The notes beneath the pieces were generated by a model that saw only the letters and a program-made list of their open reading frames with translations, did not search any database and had not been told where the DNA came from. A DNA stretch of 64,000 nucleotides from Scytalidium lignicola. Lineage: Eukaryota; Ascomycota; Leotiomycetes. Where the stretch lies: the NCBI GenBank assembly GCA_002812745.2, contig NCSJ02000195.1, forward strand, positions 1 to 64,000. The letters are read 5' to 3'. Shown here piece by piece: positions 34,448 through 45,261 of the stretch (position 1 is its first letter; each line of letters starts with the position of its first letter). The translations under genes were made by a program, and so were the position numbers.

Positions 34448-34551
34448 TCGAAGCTCTCGTTAAACGAAAATATTCGAAGCTCTTGTTAAATGAAAGAATT
34501 CGAAGCTCTCGTTAAATGAAAGAGTTCGAAGCTCTCGTTAAATGAAAGGAA
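34448..34551. repeat. Minisatellite, 26 bp x 4
   Basis: Four exact-length 26-bp units (TCGAAGCTCTCGTTAAATGA followed by six variable bases) run head to tail at 34448, 34474, 34500 and 34526, differing at a few positions each. A partial match (GTCGAAGCTCTCGTTAA) is simply the first unit's edge. Confidence 0.9.
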
Positions 34552-34556
34552 GCTGG

Positions 34557-34652
34557 ACTACAAGCAAAGCAGGACACTAGACTACAGGCAAAGCAGGATA
34601 CTAAACTACGGACAAAGCAGGATATTGGAGTACAGGCATAGCAGGCTGGTAG
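34557..34652. repeat. Minisatellite, 24 bp x 4
   Basis: Four 24-bp units beginning ACTAC, AC-TACGG or AGTAC with the core AAGCAGGA (34557, 34581, 34605, 34629). It starts 6 bases after the 26-bp array but its unit is unrelated. Three ambiguous bases lie just after it (34678, 34680, 34681), so copy number may be misassembled. Confidence 0.85.
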
Positions 34653-34774
34653 TCGGAGGGAAAAGATTTGCTCTACTNTNNACAGAATGCACAAGTACCA
34701 CTTGTCTTATTCACTATGCCCTGCTCAAATGTTAATTGCCAGAGAGTGCTATACACAAATCCAATGAATGAAGC

Positions 34775-35557
34775 CTATTCCTCATATCTCTGCTCGTCTA
34801 TCGTTGATGACCAGAAAATGTCCTTTTCATGATCTTGTCCGCCTGATCGTAGAATAAGCCGTTGTAATACTGTGCATTGACCTTCAAGTTGTCGAAGATG
34901 ACCTTGTATAGGACCCAGATGCTTGATCACTGAATTTCTTTCGGTGTCATCATATTCTTTTAAGTTATCCAAAATAGTCCCTTCAGCTATTCCTTTGCCA
35001 TCTCTTATCTAACCTAAATCGCATAAATTGTCTAAAACTAAGGTTAGAAGTTTTGTTAGATCAATTGATCCAATACAAGCTCTGAGGAAGACAGAGGACA
35101 TCATACTACTAAGGCGTATATGCTCTAATCTTGAAAATTGAAATGATGGCGGTGGACAGCACTCATGATCATATGCAAAAGACACCAAATCCAGGTGTTT
35201 CAAATTTCGTAGAAGCTTAAAAGCTACTCACAATTAGCTATTACCAACAACAAAATCATTCCTATATTCATCATAATCATCTTCTTTTTCGTCTTCTTCT
35301 TCTTCTTCCTCCTCCTCGTCGTCGTTTTCTAGCCCAAAATATGACCAAATTAAACTTTCTACTGAAAGACCATATTCTGGACGTTTAATAATTGTATTTG
35401 CAAACAGCTTTTGTTGTTTGATATATGCAACGGAATCTTCCCAACTTATACTTCTTTTATAATAATCCAGCGTAACTAACCCTCTATCTAGGGATTTGAC
35501 TTTTTCCAGTTTGTTGTAGCAACTAATGTTGACCGTATAGTATAAAGCACGAAGAGC
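34775..35557 (-). pseudogene. F-box/LRR-like protein remnant
   Basis: Read on the minus strand, an open stretch without ATG (35557-35234, 108 codons) starts ALRALYYTVNISCYNKLEKV, as after the F-box of fungal F-box proteins. It passes SLIWSYFG into an acidic run (ENDDEEEEEEEDEKEDDYDE) and stops. A second open stretch starts near 35230 with LLRNLKHLDLVSF and SRLEHIRLSS (leucine-rich spacing). It has an in-frame TAG at 35009-35011 and continues in the same frame to 34775. No F-box itself is seen. The leucine spacing and acidic insert resemble F-box/LRR proteins of Pezizomycotina; a different LRR protein is possible. Confidence 0.5.
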
Positions 35558-37267
35558 TTAATAGTGTAAGGCTGAACAAGTGCTGGCTAAAGCAAATCAG
35601 TGTATTCATCCAAAGCAAACGCCATATTTCTACAGATATTCACCTATGTATATCAATTCCACTGTATTACAATTACGTAAAACCTCCATCTAAAGTTCTA
35701 GGATAAGACGGACAAATAATGAAGAAGACATTTTGTAAAAAGATGATTCTGATTATTTCTTGCTAATATGTATTTTTCTTCTTGATTATGGGTTTACTTG
35801 TGTAGATGGAATATCAAGTTAGTATTTATACCCAAGAGCATCTTCGATTTCACACTACCAAGATTGCAGCCTGTGCTACCCCCTTTCCAACAACAAAGAA
35901 ACCTCTAGAATATATTTATCATTTGTTAATACAGTAATGCTANTTTTTATTCTTGACTAACTACATATTAAGTCTCTTGTCATGTCATATACTTTTCAGG
36001 AGTGATCATTGATTGGGCTGTTGTAGCCATAAGTGCAAGGCAACAATAGTAAGTCCAAGATGTTAGAACCCAAGAGCTTGAAATTGTTAGGATTACTGGT
36101 GAGTAGCTTCAATCAAATATATTCGGAATCTTAAGATTAAAGACATAGAAAAGCAAGAAGTATAAAACGTCAAATCTAAATGTCGTTCCAGCCTCATCGA
36201 CGAGGTTGCCAACCTCAAACTGAATATCGATCTGTTGAATATATGCTCCATGAGTTCTAACTGTTGAATATGGTTCAGCTGTACAAGCCATATAATTATA
36301 TATATTCAGCTGTACAAGGCCATAAGTAGGAGCCGGTCTCAGATCTTACTAGCCTGTAGGAGTTTATATATATGGTCATACTTACTTACTGTACAGTAGT
36401 TAATTCAGTAGTTAATTTAAATATATTCTATAGGAACTTATTACAAGTGGTGTAATTAACCTGTCTAACACTAATGATGGAGTAAAAAGCTATCGGATTA
36501 CGATTCCAAGCACGGCATCGCCGCCATCTCCACCCCCAGACTGAATGTCTCCACACCATTACAACCGTCAACGTCAAGTCATCCGTTATCCGTTTTAGCA
36601 CAACAACAGATAACAATACGTAATCATATAACGAATAGTATGAGGCAGCTGCAAGATCAATCCAACGCGTTTCCGAATATCTGCTCAATTTGGATTCCTC
36701 GGGACCTAGAAATCTAATTATAATCTCATGGAACACGCCACATAGATTGTTAGTTATCAAGTTACAACTCTAGATTGTGTTTTCGAAAATTACTGCGATA
36801 GTGAGTAAATACATCATTATACAATCAAAATTACTTGCTTTTACACAAGCCGATACGTTAATATTAGGTCTTACTATCACATCCTTAAATAGCATTTCCT
36901 TGGCAAAATAGACATATTTTTTTTAAGTTATTTAATACAACAAAATTAGTTATAATAATTTAACCAATAATAATTCGTGATTTTTCATAATAGTTTTTGG
37001 ATTTTTTTTCCGTATTATTTGTTTAAGAGTCGATTAATCTAATAACTCCGTGGCATATTTAAACCCTAGGAGTGAAAGCGGGAATGAACGAGGAGAAAGA
37101 GAATAACGACACCAGTGGTCATAGCAATAACCATAGTAATATAAATCACACTAACAGTAATGGCGTTAATGGACACACCAATGATCAAAGTGAAATCCGT
37201 TGAAAATACACATGTGACAAATGATAAGTGACAAGTGTTTAAAAGCTCTATCTGAGTCTTGCATTGA
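35558..37267. other. Gene-free stretch with faint repeats
   Basis: About 1.7 kb, AT-rich, with an ambiguous base at 35943. A 19-20-base sequence (TTCAGCTGTACAAG plus CCATA) occurs twice, at about 36272 and 36304. A minus-strand open frame at 36428-36760 has no supported identity. This may be an old transposon scar. Confidence 0.4.
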
Positions 37268-37861
37268 TTATTCTGATATCCCAAATTTACCTCGGTTAAA
37301 TTGAATCACCATCCCTCGCGATTGCGCTGCCACCAGTACCGTTGCCAGTCTTGCTGGTTCCGAGGTCCTGTTCTCCCAGGCGTGGCTCGCTGCCTTCAGA
37401 ATATACAGATCTCCAGCGCTAGTATCAGAAGGTGTCAGTAAAATCACAAAGATAGTATTTGAATCCACAATTCATCTTATGACTTATTACTTGAGCGTCG
37501 TCTCCGCTCCAGATTCGAAAATCAACACAACACTCCCTGAAATTATTACACCTAAGTCAACTGAAGATGTAGCGTGCATTGGACTCCTTCCACCTGACGC
37601 CATCACAGATTCGACAAAACGCACACCGGTTTTATTGGAAAATTCACTCTGTTCATACTTCGCATTATATTGCACATCAGGGACGGGAACATTGGGAGTG
37701 TCGAACATCAAGCGCAGGCTGCCTCCACCAGGCAAGTCAATAGGTTCAGGGATATAGCTGCACTCGAAATATCCTTCACCATTGCTGTTAACGGCAGCAA
37801 CAACAAGTATGATCATGTTCAAGCAAAGAAGGAGCTCCAGCAGATTTTGAGAGCACGACAC
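37268..37861 (-). CDS. Cupin-domain protein
   Basis: Two exons on the minus strand, 37861-37491 and 37418-37268, joined by a 72-bp GT-AG intron, give 173 aa, the usual length of small fungal cupins. The first cupin motif region reads GGRSPMHATSSVDLGVIISG and, after the intron, the second reads NAGDLYILKAASHAWENRT. Together with RLATVLVAAQS these match small fungal cupin proteins. The metal-binding first motif is weak: one His, and no HXH pair. It may bind a metal poorly or not at all. The start could also be the Met at 37816. No substrate can be named. Its 5' end overlaps the TPR remnant on the other strand. Confidence 0.7.
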
Positions 37862-39011
37862 TCTTCTTTGAAGGGGAGAAGTGAAGCGACCTGGAAGCGA
37901 GCAGACATTTTCATATGGGAATTTAATAATACAAGTGTACTAGGGACTAAATATAAACTTCTCGAAGAGATGGAAAATTTAATGATGTCTTTGACGGGAC
38001 AAAGCCCAGACCAATTCCAGCCTGAGCTATCCCAGACTATCATACCCCTTGCTCTCATGCGGTGGGAGCTTGGGCTGGTGACTACATTTTTGGACTTGCT
38101 TCAGGCAACGTTTGAAGGATGCTGTTAAGCACTTCAGGATGGAAAGGAGGGTAATGACCCTGCTAGCTTCCGTATTCTGGCCAAGGTCTTCTCGCTTTTA
38201 CCTACTATGGATAAGATCGAGGCTCAAATTGCTCTTTCCTGCCAGTTCTACGACGTGTTCCACAAACCAACGCCGAAGAGTGAGATAACAAGTAACATCC
38301 AACTAGACATCACAAATGAACATGTAACTACATCAAGTCATGGCCAAATACCAAGCAACCAAGAGGAAATTCCACTGGCCGAAACGCTCTCTGATGGTTG
38401 GGAGGAGAGACAAGACGAGTAGAAAGTACATCAATGAGTCGGTCATTATTAACTACGCTACTTACGGCAAACGGATACCTGAAATTCCTGAGGCTTCTGA
38501 ACCGGATAAGGAGATTCCCATAATCGTTTATATGTGTTATTACTGCACAAACACTGATCTCTGCAAAAAATGTTATGATGCTCGACAAAGCCATCACTTG
38601 AAACCCAAGACATTATCTCCAGAAGATAATTTCTTTACAGCAGTAGATAAGGGTACAGGTGACCATGACAATAATCAGCAGCAGCCTGATCGAGCAGAGA
38701 AAGATGATATTTTCTTGGACATATGCCCTAAAGGACACAAACACATTGAAGCTCCCGTTCAGGGCATTGAGAAAGGGATAGGTGGGACCATACTCAGGTA
38801 CCCCGGCATGCCTAACAACAGGATTGAATTTAAATAATGGCTAGGAAAGCTGAAGTACGAGTGGGAAGAAGCCTGTAACGATTATAAGATGTCTGTATTA
38901 CAGGAAACTATTCCGAATCTAAGAGGTTCAGATGTGAAAAGCGTGTTTGAATCAGTTGTGCAACTTGGAATTTCAGTTATTCCTATTAAATTTCATAAAA
39001 ATAATATTTAA
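37795..39011 (+). pseudogene. C-terminal remnant of a TPR/NLR-type (STAND) fungal protein
   Basis: One frame reads from about 37795 through helical, TPR-like sequence (ALMRWELGLVTTFLDLLQAT), is cut by a TAA at 38126-38128, and continues (FRILAKVFSLLPTMDKIEAQ) to a TAG at 38420. It then shifts to another frame with a cysteine-rich ZZ-like segment (CYYCTNTDLCKKCYDARQSHH) and ICPKGHKHIEAPVQG. Past a TAA at 38835 that frame resumes with WLGKLKYEWEEACNDYK. This order (TPR block, Cys-rich patch, PKGH, terminal WL..LK.EW) is what I know from the C-terminus of fungal TPR or NACHT-TPR proteins. No NACHT or NB-ARC part is in the window, so the NLR assignment is inference. Confidence 0.55.
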
Positions 39012-39832
39012 ATATGTTCTGGCCCAACCACTGATTAGGCCATTGTATATATTATAGCAAGGATGGTGTGAGTAAGGAATTAAGATTTTGTTTGAAATTT
39101 CTTTTATGATTTAACAGTTTACAATATTATAGTTTATTTTATGTTCACCCTTAATAGTAATCTCTCAAATTTATTATAATTGTATGATTAATTACCTGTG
39201 CCATTATTGAAAAGCAAGAATATAATCTAAAAATGGGGTTCTACTATTATTTAAAGCTATATATATATGTATGTATTGTTGACTGGAAACGCAAGAATAC
39301 AAAACTACTATTGTATTGATTGCTTAAGGAGTCTACAACTACAACAGATTCTATATATACAGAGAGTTACGGCCATAAAACCATTATAGTCAACAGTTAC
39401 GGTTGTACAAGCACCTTACAGGTGCCTATAGTTGCCTACAGTGGTAGCCTACCGTAAACCCTATCCGTAAGCCCTAGCATAGGCAACCGTAAGAACACTG
39501 TGAAGTGGCATCCGTAAACTCCAAATATTGCAACATGTTAAATAAGTTAAAATTAACAGTGTTTCAAATTATCCATAATTGAAAATTCATTAGTCTTTTG
39601 GATTCACCTTTATTTGTACTCTGTATAAGTTATACCATACAGAATTTCAAGTGGCTCTGCTCAGTTGTATTTTGCTATTCATAACTTAAGGCTCTATTGT
39701 TCATATTACCACTTAGAATTCTTAGAAACTACTATCCACTAGTTTCCACTTGAGTGGTTTAGCTGAACCAAACCCACATTTATAAGGCATCGATGAATCT
39801 TTAGCCTTGTTAAGGTGATCACATGCGGAAGA
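39012..39832. other. Gene-free stretch, possible LTR-like scar
   Basis: About 820 AT-rich bases. A block at 39368-39500 holds several short repeats of TTACGG, CTACAG and CCGTAA. A stretch starting TGTTGACTGG near 39278 and ending GCAACA near 39535 has TG...CA ends but no target duplication, so I do not call it an LTR. Confidence 0.35.
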
Positions 39833-42796
39833 TTACCAGGTAGATGGTCCAAATGTCTCACCAGGAGCTACAGTCTTCCTAATGGCTCCGTATGTGTAAT
39901 CCTGAATTGCAAAATCAGCTTTTTGTATAGTCTCAGGCAGTCGGATACAAACAGGAGTCTCAAAAACAGTCACATTTCCCCACCATTGTGGCACTGTGGC
40001 ATTGGGAAGAACGATGGCGAGAAAGATGATAATGGTAGAGATAATCAGACTAGAATCAAGACTAGCAGCGGTAAGATAATTGTAGTGATGCCACCATCCG
40101 CTCCAGTGGCGACGGATATAGTAATTGAAAAGCAAGCCAACACCAGACCAGGTAAAGAAGTTCAATGGAGTAGCCCTGGAATATTTGTTAGTAAACGTGA
40201 TGAGTAACTGGAGAAATAAGACGTACGGTGGCAACCAACCCATTGCACCGAGCATACTATGCTCATGTTAGTATTGTATTAACTAAGTAATAATTTCTTC
40301 ACGTACACTGGTGCATTAAGATATCGAATTCTGTATCTAGGGAATATTCGTACTAGTATGTAAAATAAAACTGGAAGCATTGCGCCAATAAGCCAGAACC
40401 ATTGGAAATCCTGATATATTGAATTCGATCCTAACATGCGCTTTGGACCAATGACACCTACACCAGTTAGTCGTCATTTATATTTAGTAGTTACGATGCT
40501 ATAATTACCCCAAGTGATACTATTTGAAAAGAAGGTCCTCCCGTTCGGACATGTAAAGTGATTTGGTTGATTTCTAGGTTCATTAGCGCTACTTAATATG
40601 AAGGACACAAAACTTACGGCGTGCAGATGTCCTTAATAGAACCAAGGGTCCAGTTCATGACTGCAATCTGGACAAAGGAAGCCCAAATTGTAGCAACTCT
40701 TAGATACGAGAAAACGGTCCTAGGGGGTATCTTCATGTAATGGGCCATCTAACCATATATTTAGCAATTATAAACTTCGTTTTAACACTAAACAAACCTT
40801 CATATCCCCTGCATATGTTTGACTTTACTTTATTAGTATTCTTTCTGATGAGAGGAGGAGACACCTACGCTTGACCGAGAACAATCGTACTATAAACTTT
40901 AAACACCATAATTGCAATAGGTCGTCCTGGAATCATATAACCTCCAATAAATGGAGACAGAACATTAAGTGCTGTTGTGGTCAGTATCTATAAATACAGC
41001 CATTACTACACTTACCAAGAGGGATATTTGTTATCGCTAATATAATGCAAGTCGGAAGCTAGAATTATATGAGCTACAGTCCGCAAGGAAAAACAAGGTC
41101 CAGACAATAAAAATCATGGCAATGATGATGGAGACAAAGAAACCCCACCCTGTCATACACTGTTAATATAATAGCATCCTGGACACTCATATTATCAACT
41201 CACATGGAAGCTGAGAATCAAAGCCCAAGCAAGTTCCAAGACCTATCGCCATAGAACACACGAAGAGAACACCATACCACCAGTCAGGACATTCTGTGTA
41301 TTTCGCCATCAACTTCATATGAATATCAGGATTTTCGTCCTTCGCTTTCTTCAATTGACGCCAGATCTCATGTCGATGGAATAGTGCAACATGGACAATA
41401 GATGCAATGAGGGCAGCAAAGCCTAGGCCATAGTTCAAAGCAAAGGTTGGGGCTAAGAACATGGGTGAGTAACTTTTGTACTTGTTCAAGTCAAACGTGA
41501 AGTTTGGACCGAGAATGCGGGACACGTTGTATGTACTTTGTGTATTATCATATGTAGTTGAGGTATTGAGAGGGAGATAATCGGAATATCTATAGTAATT
41601 ATAAGTAGTAAGAGGAAATAATCGAGATATAAACATACAGAGTTCCTGAATAAGCAATGCCTATTGTTGGTATGATGAAGAATACCATCAACCCAATCAA
41701 TGTGTTTACTAGTGCATGTGGTGGGGCCAGTAATGGATCATTCAGATAACTTGAGATGTAACTATAGAATGTCAGTTAGCACCTAGCTATAAGGGAAAGT
41801 GTAAACACACGTCCAGTCAAAAGTGATAGGAATAAGAGATAGTCCAGTAAATCCACCGAATAATTGGTTGAGGATGACATTATTTGGTTTGATCCCTTAA
41901 TGTAATTAGCAAACAATCAATATTCATAATGTTAAAGATATTACAAGTTACGAAACTGAATACCGATAGGCCTTGCCATAATACTCCTGGGATCCTAGTA
42001 TCGTTAAACTTTATTGCAGACTCCTATAATCTTGTAGATATCATACATACCAATACCATGCAAATGATGCTAAAGCAACATAAATGAAATATCGATAACG
42101 GGAGATTTGCCAGCCATTAGTCTGGGATGAATCTGACTTTGTTCGGTCGTGTAAAGCATAGAACAAACTTGTGTTAGAGAATTGTAGCGGCCAGATCATA
42201 GCGGCCGGCCTGCAATTATAAGTATATGTTTAGAAACTCTGATTCTCTCATGCAAAAGTACTTACCAAACCAAGAAACGGCGGCATAACCCTACCAGTCC
42301 AATTCCAATGAGCTGACTACTAAGAGTGAAGATCAACTGGAAACCCCAACCCATTTCCATATTATAGTAGGCTAGTCTGCATTAGTAGATGAGAGAGTAG
42401 TCCTTATAATAAGATAACTAACGTTTTGCTTTAAGGGCAATCAATGCGTCAGTACTGTAAGCATAACCAATAGAGACGCTGATTCGGTATGTTAGAGAAT
42501 TAAATAATTTATATTCGTACCATAAACTTACTTTGCCATCAGCTGTATGTATATTCATTAGTATAATTAAGTTGTAAAATTTTTATTAACACCTACAACG
42601 ATCACAGTGTGCTCCTTTATAGTAAATGGCCCAGGGTTAAAGGTCCATCTAATTCCGAACGTATTAAAGACTTTGATTGGCACAACTTTTGCCCAAAGGC
42701 AGCCGATAGGGTACACCAATCTAGATGAATCAGTATGGACCCAAGAGGAAAACCCGGCAAAACTTACAATTGAACTACGACAGCCGAGATCGAAAT
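39833..42796 (-). CDS. Oligopeptide transporter (OPT family), 5' end removed by transposon insertion, 18 introns
   Basis: Nineteen exons can be followed without a stop from the break at 42796 to TAA at 39833: 42796-42768, 42720-42597, 42542-42532, 42478-42423, 42371-42266, 42209-42051, 41994-41945, 41895-41811, 41761-41639, 41589-41204, 41149-41106, 41058-41016, 40971-40869, 40822-40798, 40748-40618, 40573-40509, 40457-40307, 40256-40227, 40175-39833. All 18 introns have GT-AG ends; the third exon is only 11 nt. The result is 687 aa with OPT signatures: NPGPFTIKEH, GYMIPGRPIA, the KIPPR motif (YMKIPPRTVFSYLRVATIW) and VPQWWGN. OPT proteins import small peptides with protons across the plasma membrane. 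About 100 N-terminal residues are missing. The coding sequence stops at a TA directly abutting the Tc1/mariner-like element (copy 2). Confidence 0.88.
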
Positions 42797-42797
42797 A

Positions 42798-44271
42798 CTG
42801 TCATATCCTAAAGTGGCCTGTTTTTCGCGAATTCGAGCCCCGTGCACGCCTTTTTGCAGCGCGTACCATAGTAAATTAATGTAGAGGACTAAATCAACGA
42901 ATTGACTACCATACGACATGTTTCTACACTTGTTTTTCGTGCTATTTGCATACGAAGTGCTTAAATCGATATGCCACCCAAAAAAGCTTACCGTTCAGCA
43001 CCTAAACCACGTGCCAAACGACGTATGAAGAAGGTTTTAAAGCCTCCAGAACTTCTTGAGCCTCCTACACCTCGAACACATCTGATTCTAAGGGTTACTC
43101 CTGCTCCATCACCTTGTATAACTGTCAGACCTTCAGCAATTGATTCTAGCTCTCCAGTGATTGGTTCTAGCTCTCCTATAGCTGTTGAACCGTTGAGAAA
43201 CATCTCCCTTTCTCTGCTTAATTTGACTGATATACTATCAAAACAACCTTACAATCTTAAATTTAGAATAAAGGTGTTTTTCAAGGGTTTGATGGTTTTA
43301 TCTGAAGGGTCTCTTGAAGATATAAATGCAGATAATCACCTGAATTTCATTAATATTATAAAGCAAGCTAGAACAAGAGTTATTAAGATTATGGAATAAA
43401 AGAATATTCAAGGACTTCTTCAAGGTGAAGACTGATTAAAGTGCTATTTGGGCAGTATTCTTAAGCTTACTAAGTATAATATAACGTTTAATATTAAGTA
43501 GGAAAAGCTTGAAACTCTCCTAAGGAATTAACTTGTTAAAAAAGGGGATACTCTTTGAATTAAGGTTTAATATACTATTAACTTTGATCTATACAATAAA
43601 CTTGTACTTGTTTTAACTATAAAGTTAGCTTTATTAGAGAAACCACCTTCAAAATGAATTTTTCAAGCCTTAACAAAGAATGAATTTGAAAATGAAGTTA
43701 TAACTCTTATAACCAAATAATTACAAAGTACAACCAAGATTCAAATTGAAGAATTAAATTAAATAATCAAAGATCAACTTACATATGGAATTGTATATAC
43801 ATTGTTTGAATGTCATTATTATAAGGTTTTAACTTGTGTTAATTAATTTAAAATCTGTTAGGATAAAATAATAAGTAATAGAAGAATCAAGTATACTTTG
43901 ATTTCAATAGCAATAACAAAAGCATAAGTAGATAAGATTAAAAAGAATAGATTAACATTAAAAGCTTTATCTTTGAAGATAATTCACATAATTAGAGAAA
44001 AGAAGAACTAATATCTTGTTTTATAATAAAAGAAAGAGAAAGTAAAACAATTAAAGTTTGAAAACATTTTATTAATATTATTATACAATGGTAATATTAT
44101 CTTTAATATAAGAACTTTAACCTCTTTGAATTGACTAACAAGTCAAGGTTAAACCAGCTTATCTAGTAAAGAATTAATTTGTTTATCAAGCTTTATTTAA
44201 CTTAATTGTAATAATAAATGTTTAATTCTGTTATTCACTGAATATATATATAAATATCTTCTTCCATATCN
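42798..44271. mobile_element. Tc1/mariner-like element, copy 2 (left half only)
   Basis: The outer end begins CTGTCATATCC after TA (42796-42797) and matches the inverted right end of copy 1 (2862 inward). The inner TIR (GTTTCTACACTTGTTTTTCG, 42920-42939) equals that of copy 1. The accessory ORF follows. AT-rich decayed sequence then matches copy 1 as far as its position of about 1400 (for example the TTATCAAG...TTTAACTTAA stretch near 44190). At the ambiguous base 44271 similarity ends; neither the transposase half nor the right TIR is found. The rest is lost or misassembled. Confidence 0.8.
42971..43399 (+). pseudogene. Accessory ORF of the Tc1/mariner-like element, copy 2
   Basis: 142 codons from the ATG at 42971. 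The N-terminus (MPPKKAYRSAPKPRAKRRMKK) is basic and Pro-rich. A Ser/Pro linker follows, then LKFRIKVFFKGLMV, aligned with IEFQIKVYFEGKIT of copy 1. It is cut by a stop at 43397, after which similar sequence continues with many stops. Unknown function. Conservation of this frame in two diverged copies shows the element family encodes a second protein besides the transposase. Confidence 0.6.
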
Positions 44272-44319
44272 AAAAAAGCAACAAGATTAAATTAGTACTC
44301 AAAATTCTATTAGACTAAG

Positions 44320-44586
44320 TGTTAAGGCCTTAGTGCACTAATCACGTGAAGGGGGGAAAAGGATAGTAGTCTGAGTCCTAGCCGCTCCTTAGCTGCTGAC
44401 TCCCGTCTATAAAGAGGGGGGTTTCCCCTTCTCTTTGACAGGAGTCAGAGATCAATCTTGTAATTTTAGAAGAGCACCGAGTTTTAGAGCGAATCTACAC
44501 CTAACCAACTGCTATCTCACTGCTAGTCTCCTATTATGTTTCAGCCTCCTGGTCTCTCTTCACTCTACGTACGGATACCCCTGACA
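44320..44586 (+). repeat. Probable solo LTR (copia-like)
   Basis: A 267-bp block starts TGTTAAGGCCTTAGTGCACT and ends ACCCCTGACA, with a TATA box (TCTATAAAGAG, about 44408) and GC-rich leader-like sequence, the layout of fungal copia LTRs. No matching second LTR, coding region or 5-bp target duplication is found, so it is a solo or nested remnant. Confidence 0.45.
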
Positions 44587-44922
44587 ATGTACATTTTTTT
44601 GTTTAAATAATTTAAACTTATTTTCAATCTCTTTTATTACTAAAAATAATTTTAATTTAAAAGATAATAAATTATAATATTAGAGTTAGATTTAATATAT
44701 GCATAACATATTCATAGCACACTAGATTAATTTTTTTTACTTTTATTAAACTTAATTTTCTTTACTTTTACTAAACTTAATTTACATTATAGTTTCTACC
44801 CTATTTGAAAGTCATCATACTCTTGTTAAACTATATCCCCGTTTTAAAACATCGGTATTGCTCCAGAAGACTTGTATATGCACAAATGGCAATGGCTTAT
44901 TCTGAGCTACAAAACTGAGGAT
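44587..44922. other. AT-rich intergenic
   Basis: About 340 AT-rich bases after the LTR-like block; no gene seen. Confidence 0.45.
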
Positions 44923-45261
44923 CTATCTCAATTGGGAGACAGTCCACTTGAGGACTTTTTCATCTCCCACCATCTGTACTTCTGGCGAAGATTGTTCTTT
45001 AAAAGTCTGAATAACTGCTTGATGGGCAACTTCGACGCAATCAAATACAAAATACGTAAGCTTAGAAGTAGCAAAGCCTTGCTCTTCCTGAGATGCACCG
45101 ACAGGCTCTTCGGGAGTGAAACCAAAAGTGACAAGGGGCTCTAGATCATAATTGCAGTCGATGCCTTTTTTGAAACACTGATCGCACTTGGGTAATTCAG
45201 GCCGGCATCTCCGCTTTGCCCGGGTGCAAGCCTGACAAGCCTTGCGGAGGGAGGGTGGCAT
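44923..45261 (-). pseudogene. Zn2Cys6 regulator, N-terminal fragment
   Basis: 112 codons on the minus strand from an ATG at 45261. The binuclear cluster is complete: C9, C12, C19, C26, C29, C36 (in RKACQACTRAKRRC and CDQCFKKGIDC). The frame stops at 44923 soon after the cluster, and no continuation of a regulatory domain is found downstream before the LTR-like block. It is most likely the 5' end of a regulator whose rest was lost; a very short real protein or an unseen intron is possible. Confidence 0.6.

Noticed and set aside
34448..34652. Regular short repeats that could suggest a CRISPR array
   Set aside because: Units are contiguous with no unique spacers, and this is a fungal nuclear sequence; they are ordinary minisatellites.
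36428..36760. 110-codon minus-strand open frame
   Set aside because: No recognised motif, no splice partner and a low-complexity, AT-rich setting.
39278..39535. TG...CA block that could be an LTR
   Set aside because: No target duplication, TATA box or partner copy; too weak to call.
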